DNA of 64,000 bases from Diadema setosum (lineage: Eukaryota > Echinodermata > Echinoidea > Diadematoida > Diadematidae). The notes beneath the pieces were generated by a model. It saw only the letters and a program-made list of their open reading frames with translations, was not told the origin of the DNA and ran no database searches. The DNA lies in contig NC_092686.1 of NCBI RefSeq assembly GCF_964275005.1, positions 43,770,333 through 43,834,332 of the forward strand. The letters run 5' to 3'. Positions within the stretch are counted from its first letter, which is position 1, and every line of letters starts with the position of its first letter. The position numbers were made by a program, and so were the translations under genes. This document shows, in pieces, positions 56,901 through 64,000 of the stretch.

Positions 56901-58342
56901 TGTTCAGAAGATAAACTTACAAATACCAAAAACTCATCTCATTTACTGGTCATTTGGAAGAAACACACGATGAATTCACCGTGTGATTCTATCCGTGTGT
57001 TTCTTCCACATGGACATCGAAGGAGAAGAGTTTCGGTCCTTGTAAGTTGATAGTTGAAAAACGCAAGTTTTCGGTACCCCCCCCCCCTCCCTACTTCACA
57101 TTGTTCTTTCACGAAAGGCGAAATTAAAAACTAGCTTTATGAGCTTGAACCTGCTAGTGAGTAGGTCTAGTAAACTTGACGTAACGCACAGACTCAAAAT
57201 CCTATGGCTATTCGACAGGTTTGGACGCGGCAACAGACTGCTCCGAACACGCCGGAGCGTTGTCCCACACTGCATCAGTGTGCAACATTCGAATTGCCCA
57301 GCGTTTCTACCTAAGACTTCTCAACATACACACATATATTCTCATGAATATGTTCTAAATCAGATAGTCTTTAGTCAATGGAATGGATTTGTATACGAGT
57401 TTTGACAGCCTTAAAGAACTCACTCCCAAAACTGCTGAGCGGGAGACTCGCTCACACTCCTGTTGAGGTAGACGACGTGTTCAAGGCTGCTGTCGTTGTA
57501 GCTGCAGAAGAGATCCTGTGAGGGCGCTGTGCAGTTTTCCTGGAGAGCAGGGTCGAGGCAGTACTGATCGTTCCAACTGTTATGGCAGTCTCCCCAGGGC
57601 AGCTCGCTGGTGAAGCTGGAAAAGAGGTAGAAGAAGGACCAGGCGCAGATAACGATGTAGTACGTGCACATGATGGCCGCGATAGTGGCGCCCGCAAAAC
57701 CAACACCTGTAGAAAGAGAGAAAGAGAAGAAAAAAAAAAAAGAGGGAAAACATGTTTAACTACTTTATAGGATTCCATCTTCTGGGAGGCTGACGTAGGT
57801 GGATCGTGCAGCAGGCGAGCGCGTTTTTGCCCACACAGGACAATTGGAAAGACACGTAAATGATACTGGATTTTGAAAAAAAATCAACAACTCTGAAGGA
57901 AAGCGAAAGGGTAAATTTTACCAAATAGAACAAATGAGAACGATCTGATAATTTCAGTGTGCTTGTCATGATTGACTAAAGTTCTAAAGAGTGCATCAAA
58001 TCCAGCAAATTAACTTCACTAATATCCTATTGTAAAGAAGTGCACCAGGTACTGACTGAAGCAAATATGCCTTCATTAGTCTTACATGAGCAGCGTAAAT
58101 AATAATCGAATGCTACTAGCTCGTCTCTTCAACAAGATAACGAACAGAAAATACTTCTTTCAAGGAATGTATGGCGACTTGTCGGTTATGAACCGCGGGA
58201 GGGCGCTCACCTTTCAGGACAGGGTAGATCTCCCAGACGGAGATCCCGCCCACCTGTAGCATCTGACCAATGGAGATCTCGAGAAAGAAGACCGGAACTC
58301 CGCAGAGGAACAGCGAGATGAAGTATGGGATCAAAAAGGCAC
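50717..58342 (-). CDS. Gene B: SLC6-family transporter paralog, 5' exon outside window (11 coding exons seen)
   Basis: Tandem paralog of gene A, same strand, 13 kb upstream of A's start codon. Exons (minus): 58211-58342, 57424-57706, 56544-56676, 56017-56151, 55453-55556, 54634-54758, 54218-54330, 53573-53707, 52358-52561, 51504-51674, 50717-50923; 1742 bp, open throughout to TGA. All junctions keep the phases of gene A. Visible: [11 protein letters not shown] (TM2), TYYIVICAW (TM3), ELPWGDC in loop 2 with three N-glycosylation sequons (NCT, NDS, NRS), [10 protein letters not shown] (TM6), VNAGTS (TM7), LGLDSQF (TM8). Introns are shorter than in A (303-1011 bp). The TM1 exon is absent up to 64000. 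A working symporter of the same branch as A is likely; substrate unknown. TM6 has Ser where A has Gly. Confidence 0.92.
51504..51674 (-). CDS. Gene B exon 11: TM11-TM12 region
   Basis: [20 protein letters not shown], then [16 protein letters not shown] and TTPGSFME. 171 bp; acceptor TATAG, donor GTATGT. Confidence 0.92.
52358..52561 (-). CDS. Gene B exon 10: TM10-TM11
   Basis: [33 protein letters not shown] and [17 protein letters not shown]. Ends at codon TTG followed by the canonical donor GTACGT, in contrast to the GC donor of gene A. Confidence 0.92.
52650..52765 (+). mobile_element. LINE-type 3' end with (ATTTGA)n tail (gene B intron 9)
   Basis: TATGGAAATAAAATCATTTG then ATTTGAATTTGAATTTGAA; extent upstream not clear. 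Confidence 0.5.
53573..53707 (-). CDS. Gene B exon 9: TM9
   Basis: [19 protein letters not shown], then [14 protein letters not shown]. 135 bp; acceptor AACAG, donor GTACGA. Confidence 0.92.
54218..54330 (-). CDS. Gene B exon 8: EL4 and TM8
   Basis: [17 protein letters not shown], then TM8 ending LGLDSQ. Acceptor TTTTAG, donor GTAAAC, 113 bp. Confidence 0.93.
54634..54758 (-). CDS. Gene B exon 7: TM7
   Basis: [18 protein letters not shown] with the Na1/Cl- Asn and Ser, then [17 protein letters not shown]. 125 bp as in A. Acceptor CCTCAG, donor GTAGGA. Confidence 0.93.
54812..55150 (-). mobile_element. Full-length tRNA-derived SINE (gene B intron 6)
   Basis: Minus strand begins GGCGGTGAGTTAGCTCAGTC. 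Pol III box A TTAGCTCAGTCGG at 55129-55141 and box B GTTCGATTCC at 55076-55085. A non-tRNA body follows and ends GGTGGAAATAAATAAAG plus an A-rich tail. A 3' piece of the same family lies at 58829-58909. Confidence 0.85.
55453..55556 (-). CDS. Gene B exon 6: TM6
   Basis: [19 protein letters not shown] then [15 protein letters not shown]. Ser replaces gene A Gly308 at the position equivalent to LeuT Ser256. Acceptor GACAG, donor GTAAGT, phase 2 out. Confidence 0.93.
56017..56151 (-). CDS. Gene B exon 5: TM5
   Basis: [20 protein letters not shown] then a [17 protein letters not shown] loop. 45 codons, phase 0. Acceptor TCGCAG, donor GTAAGT. Confidence 0.92.
56544..56676 (-). CDS. Gene B exon 4: TM4
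   Basis: [19 protein letters not shown], then [12 protein letters not shown] and [10 protein letters not shown]. 133 bp, same phases as A. Acceptor CCGCAG, donor GTAGGC. Confidence 0.92.
56955..57008. repeat. Hairpin, perfect 15-bp arms (gene B intron 3)
   Basis: TGGAAGAAACACACG (56955-56969) and its exact inverse (56994-57008) with a 24-nt loop. Confidence 0.75.
57424..57706 (-). CDS. Gene B exon 3: TM3 and extracellular loop 2
   Basis: [19 protein letters not shown] then [12 protein letters not shown], closer to the SLC6 consensus LPW-x2-C than gene A's LVW. The loop is seven residues longer than in A and carries NCT, NDS and NRS sequons. Ends SPAQQFWE like A. Donor GTGAGT. Confidence 0.92.
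58211..58342 (-). CDS. Gene B exon 2 (first seen): TM2
   Basis: Starts with GT completing a Gly codon, then [19 protein letters not shown] and [14 protein letters not shown]. Differs from A in [11 protein letters not shown] versus [11 protein letters not shown]. Acceptor CTACAG, donor GTGAGC. Confidence 0.92.
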
Positions 58343-58828
58343 CTGTAGCAAAGAGTCAGATGAAGAAAGAGTCATAATCCGTATCGGTTGATAAACAAGA
58401 GTCTAGCACATTTATATAAGTGACAATCTATCCAGTGACTATACACACTTTTGATACCCCGTTTTATTCAAACCGTTCGCTGTTATCGATTCAACAGCTC
58501 CCATTCGGAATGTACTAGAAACGCCAGATCTTGGCATGAGTCAGTAGCTTTTATTTCTGCTCGTTTTTGTCAGTAAATGAGGAATTTCCATTTACTTGTA
58601 CTCGGCAGACGTATGGGGTCTTCCATCTGCCCTTTATTTGTGGATGTGTATGTATTCATGTGTTAACATCTATCAGCTGGTCACTCCTATCACAGCCATT
58701 TGTGATCAATATACTTCAAGTAGATTCACGTTCCGTATTTCTATGCATTTTACAACCATTAACGCTGAATCTTTGTTATACATGAATATCATAAATAAAA
58801 GTTGTTTACTTGTTTGTTTTAGTTTCAT

Positions 58829-58909
58829 CCACCTGGCAATAAGATGGCTGGATACTAGTGGATAGCCCATATTCAGCTGCGCTATAGCTGGTGTTCCATG
58901 GGGTCCAGT
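58829..58909 (-). mobile_element. 3' fragment of the same SINE family
   Basis: CCACCTGGCAATAAGATGGC, GATAGCCCATATTCAGCTGC and CCATGGGGTCCAGT match the 3' body of the 54812-55150 SINE; the tRNA head is missing (5' truncation). Confidence 0.75.
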
Positions 58910-61741
58910 GTCAGTCATTGTTTGTGTTTTGATTTGCAGGCAAATGTAAATACAGTGTACAATCTAAAGAAACAGAAACGTTTCCCCAACATTAGATTAG
59001 AAGTTAGTGTACTTGAAAGTGCATTGCGCTCAGTGTGTGTTTGTGTTTAGAATATGAAAACCCATGAAATTTCATTAGGGGTGTATATGTTATGTGAGCG
59101 TATGCGGAGGGATTAACAGACATGTTTCATCGCGATTTAGCAACTTTAAACAACCGCAAATTATTATAAGAGCGATATAATGAAGGAACAAGCAGCCTTA
59201 GAATAATCATGATGAAGGGATTCGGAGGTATGCGGATTAAGATTATGCTTTCAAGACATTTATAGATAGGATAAATGGATTTATGTATATAAGATTCAGA
59301 GAATAGGATGAATTCAGGTGAATAGAGACGATGAAATTGAAGCTCATGTATGATAGAGACCACAAGGAAGTATAAAACGATGACAAACAAGATACCATCT
59401 CAACTAAACAATCCAGTAATAAAACATCTTTAGGGTGTGATCGTCACACTCTCCACTCATAACACACTTCGCCCTATCTAATTTGCTTCATGGGTGTGTT
59501 TGCTATAGGTGTCACAGATACATAATGAGCAATCTATACCATTCCACGATAAATCCAAGATTTGCCGCTGTGCAATCTGTTGATTTATCAACTATACGTT
59601 TGAGAAGGGCGCAGATGTGTCGAAGTTGTTATCTTGGGTGAGCAAGATAAAACACATCTCATGACACTCCACGAAGTCACCTTCAACCATCAAATCATTT
59701 CAACTATGATGAAATAACTAAAAAACAAAACAAACCCATTTTTGGTCTTTCACTCTTCTGCACGAATCAAAGTATTTATTTATTTTTTTTTTTTTTTTGG
59801 CCATGCCAGAAATTGTGTCTGCTTGCCTACTCATACATGTCATGGTAAATTCTAATTATGTTTTGATATACGCTTCAAAGACGACCAAACTGATGAAGAG
59901 ATAGCGTGTGAGCGATCCAGTCGTTATCAAGCTGCGAACATCAGATAATTACTCTTAAATTGCCATGGCGTAACCACTTACTGTTGTTAGGGTGCAAAGT
60001 TTTAACTGTTGGCATTTGATCAAACGTCGATTAAAACCTCGAATCAAATTACTTATTGACACTTATTTTGTAAACTTGTTTAATTTATTCTGTTGTATTA
60101 TAGTTACATACAAACACGCACACATTACAAATAGGCAAACAGAACATAACACGTACAATAAAACGAAAAATAAAGGTGATATACATTGATTTAAATTGGA
60201 GAGATGAGGAGTGGTATCCTAATTTTGTACTTTTTCGTGTTTTTGTTTTTTCTTGTTGCGTATTCTCTTATTTCTTTTATAGACATAAATGTGTTTGTAC
60301 ATCACAATGGTAATTGTTCTACTGTTAAAGGTTGCTCACATTGAAATCATTATGTTAGAGAAGATGAATATTGAGCCGATTTATTTTTTTTGGTACAATG
60401 TCTTCTGAATACATTATGCCAGTAATAATGATGAGGACTCTTGTAATCGAAAGACTAATGATTCTATGGCTCCTTTGGGCATAATCTCATGGCAGGGTAA
60501 CCAAGGGGGTCAAAATGATGTACCTCCTTGGCGTAACAGAACGCGCCCTTTTATACACCGTCATCTGCCGAAACTAACTGGTCGTCAATGTCGAAGCATG
60601 CCCATGTCTGTCCTTAGGTCGTATCATATTTTACTATCATGTAGCATCATGTACCATCCTCACAAAGAGAAGGTGATAACTCACACCAGAAAACGAGCAA
60701 AAGGATGTCGACTCCTGGTGGGTCTCGCCCAAGATCAAGCTAGCAAAAAATCACGCAGCAAACCAGTATCCCGACACACCATCGGACCAAACGCCTCGTA
60801 CAAAGCAAGAGAAAATACGAATCATGTGATGCAACCTTCCACTGCTCCAGTTGCATTTCGGTGACAGAGCATTCAATGATATTTCAGGCATTATGATCTT
60901 TTTTTTTTTTCATGCGAGTGATCTAATAGAAAGAGGAAGACCATTTTGACAGGGTTTAGTCAAAGATATGGAACATCTGAATGAAATGCTATATGCCATA
61001 AATAATCTGTTTAATCAAACCTTTGTAATATTCGTGCTACTGCTGTCACAGCCATTTCCGTCCCATTGTATTTTTGTAGGGATGCCAGCAACATATCTTC
61101 TTGGCTTCCTCATTAAATAATATGGTTGATGTACTTAGATTTAGTAAGAGGGAAGGAAACACTATAAGATTTCAATAATCACCACCGCTTCTCCCCTTTC
61201 CTCCATCTATGTTTTCTGCTTATCTATGCTCATATAGCTCCCACACTGACCATCTTTTTTAATCAATTACACATCACCCAAACATGTATTTCTAAAAATG
61301 TGTAGAAGTGCATATTTGTGCGCCTATTTTTGTGCACTTGTACCATGAACTCATTGAAGACTGCATGAGAATGTCGGCCTGGCGGAAGAGAGAGAGAGAG
61401 AGCGGGGGCAGGGGAGAGAAGGAGAGTAGAGGAGGAAATATTTCACTAAACCTGTCTGGATGGTCTGAAGATGATGTGAGACGGAATGTTTCTGACACGA
61501 CTGGCTCCAAATAAACGCCTCTGGCTCTCACTACCCATCCTCCTCCCCCTCGTCCTTGCCTGGGCTTCCCTCGCACTCCTCGTGATCAAATAAGGCTAAA
61601 GAGGGCGGAGACCCAACAGCCCCCTCACGAGGTCAAAAGGAGACTACGCACACTGACGTCATACGCACCCAGCAAGAAACCAACCCTTCCTCTTCTTCCA
61701 TCAGAGCAAGGGGTATGTAATAGCTCCTTGATCAGAGCAAA

Positions 61742-61787
61742 CCAATCGACACTCATGACTACGCGGGTAATCATGAGTGTCGATTGG
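61742..61787. repeat. Hairpin, perfect 17-bp arms, 12-nt loop
   Basis: CCAATCGACACTCATGA (61742-61758) and its exact inverse (61771-61787). Confidence 0.85.
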
Positions 61788-62739
61788 GAATATCAACTGT
61801 GACAACAACGCTTGTTGTAGTCATTGCGTCACTGCAGAACATTTTGCCATTTTGACATATTGTTGGACCTGTGTGTAGGTTCAATTGGCGCTGCGACGGA
61901 TTGAAAAGACAGATGAAAGTAATATGAGATTGTGAGATTATATCCTACGAAACAAAACAAAAAAGCAAAACCCTCTGGTGTCTAAACAGATTTGGAAAGT
62001 GTCAATAACTTTCTTAGACTTGCCCATGTCTATGTGTACAGATTATCATAACTTGTGTCTTAGACTAACGTGTCCCCATACAAATAAAGAGTTCACTCCC
62101 TAGACCCACGACGCAAGATTTTTTATTCGTTTGTTATTGTTTTAAATTAATTGTGACAATGTGTATGTACATTAATATAACAAACCAACGCAATTGCTAC
62201 GTCGGTTGCGCGTCAGCTCATCCCGTGTAACCATCGCTAAACGAGTTATGCATGTGATTGATGGTTCCTTTAATAGCCTTATGTGGTTATAATATCAAGA
62301 GGTTTCTTCAAGTCATTTACAAAACATCATTTTTTATTTTTTAGTGATGGATCTACAGACAGCCACAGACAGACACAAAAACACACAGACACACGGACAC
62401 ACACAGAGATGTGAAGGCGACAGTGCGGTGCTAAATTTTCATTGCTGTTTATTATTGCCTTCTGTTGTCATCAAGCGCTTTTGTGAATCAACAGTTTAAG
62501 ACGGGAGATATCTCAAGGTATTATATGAAATTGCTTCAGTTCAAATATTAATCTCAAATGGTTCTAATAAATCTAAGCACTAGATAACACTTTAAAAAGT
62601 ACTAGAAAATAAAAGCATGATGTGTAAAACAGTCATTATCATATTTTAATAAGGAAGGGATCCTAGATTCAAATTTTTAGAAATAAACACACTTCTTTAT
62701 ACCGTAGTTTGCTTTACTCGTAGAGAATTTGATAAATAG

Positions 62740-62905
<166 letters not shown>

Positions 62906-64000
62906 TGACGCACAATATACGAATATATTCAAAATATATACGCACAATATGTCAAAGTTAATGCAAATATACCTGACATTTCAATAAAAAAAGGTGACTT
63001 GCATTCCTAGCATCATATGGACTTTGAATGGAACTGTTGACAAAAGGGCCATCAAGTCTCTAAAATTACGGTAAACACTGATAAGTACATCTGATATCTC
63101 GTAAAGATCTCATTAGGTCAGATGATTTCGGTGTTGCAATGAAACAGTTAAAACGATAAAACTTGCGGCTATAAACTTGCATTGTTAATTGTTGTCAACT
63201 ACATCTGTGCAGCTCTCAGCAATACTAATGTAAAGAGTTGTTTTTTGTGCATTTTTTCCCTTTATACGAGTATCATGCTGTCATCTGTCTTACAACTTGC
63301 AGGCAAGTGTCTCTTGATATTATGCAGTTCCTACCTCCCTGGTCTACTATTATGACACTATACTGTTTGATAATATATAATTATGCCAGAAGGGACAAGC
63401 GAAATGTAAGCTTTCTTCAAATCCCCTACCACGTATGGTCCCCTGGAAGCTTTCACGTTATCTGAAATACTTGCAAGTGAACTAAAACTGCGACACGCTA
63501 TCACGTACATCGTGTTCGCAAATGCATGGCCCCGTCTTTGAAGTCAACTATATCTTTTTCCTACCTCTTCATTTTCGCACAGTTGGTAATCCATAAATCC
63601 AGAGAGATAATTGACAGTCATCATTGATTGGAAGATTGTAGTTCCATCAACCCCCCTCTGGGAGAGGGGATCGCAGTTGTGGGATTCGCTCAAAAATCTT
63701 GCAGTGTTTTCATTTTCGTCCCCTGCTCATACTGTGAATGTCACTTTGTCGGAACATGGCACGGGCACAAACTGAACGACGAAGACTTGTAAGACGAGTG
63801 TTCGAAACAGGTCAACACCATACCCCTAGTGGGATTATATGAGAAGGAGGCTGCTGATGCTACGATATGATTAGCTCCTTTTGAGTGTGTTTTACAGATT
63901 TCTACAGTTTCACCTCCAGTAATGGCTATCTTTCCTATTTCACTCAGTTTCATGTGAATTAAAGGAAAAAAAAAAAAGAGAAACGCAAATTTATGACGGT

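Noticed and set aside
60466..60864. 132-residue plus open frame
   Set aside because: Composition resembles translated non-coding DNA; no motif or homolog recognised. Kept as unannotated.

Overview
This is a eukaryotic genomic window: AT-rich, intron-rich, with two multi-exon genes on the minus strand and heavy loads of microsatellites, homopolymers, fold-back elements, a tRNA-derived SINE and LINE fragments. The interspersed repeats (TGACCTTTGACC-rich elements with GGACGTAC minisatellites, GGGCCCCGTTTTAT fold-backs) and the protein style suggest a marine invertebrate deuterostome, most likely an echinoderm. That assignment is inference.

The only clear protein-coding content is a head-to-tail pair of paralogous SLC6 (sodium:neurotransmitter symporter) genes. 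Gene A is complete: 12 coding exons from 37518 down to 6826, giving a 653-residue protein with no frame break at any junction. Gene B (58342 down to 50717) has 11 coding exons matching A exons 2-12. Its first coding exon, carrying TM1, is not found between 58343 and 64000 and must lie further upstream, as expected from A's 15-kb first intron. Intron phases agree at every shared junction (1,2,0,0,2,1,0,0,0,0 for introns 2-11), so the pair arose by tandem duplication of an intron-containing gene. The family signatures WRFPY-x4-NGGGAF, LGLDSQF in TM8 and NAGTS in TM7, together with the Na+/Cl- site residues, point to a functional Na+/Cl--coupled transporter of the amino-acid branch (GABA/glycine/taurine/creatine type). 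The substrate cannot be fixed from sequence; the paralogs differ at one likely substrate-site residue in TM6.

Layout: 1-6825 is 3' flank of gene A (tandem 158-bp array at 1-650, several fold-back elements, AT-rich sequence). 6826-37557 is gene A, whose introns hold a LINE RT fragment (about 14.9-16.0 kb), a MITE with target-site duplication (12.4 kb), a CAT/CAC tract (18 kb) and a GGACGTAC-bearing element (20.2-21.3 kb). 37558-50716 is gene-poor intergenic DNA with a nested fold-back/LINE insertion at 43.4-43.9 kb. 50717-58342 is gene B with a SINE in intron 6. 58343-64000 is intron 1 of gene B, with no exon found.

No new multi-gene system is evident. The most interesting material is the paralog divergence at the substrate site and in the cytoplasmic tail, a GC-AG intron in gene A, and a set of fold-back element families present in more than one copy.
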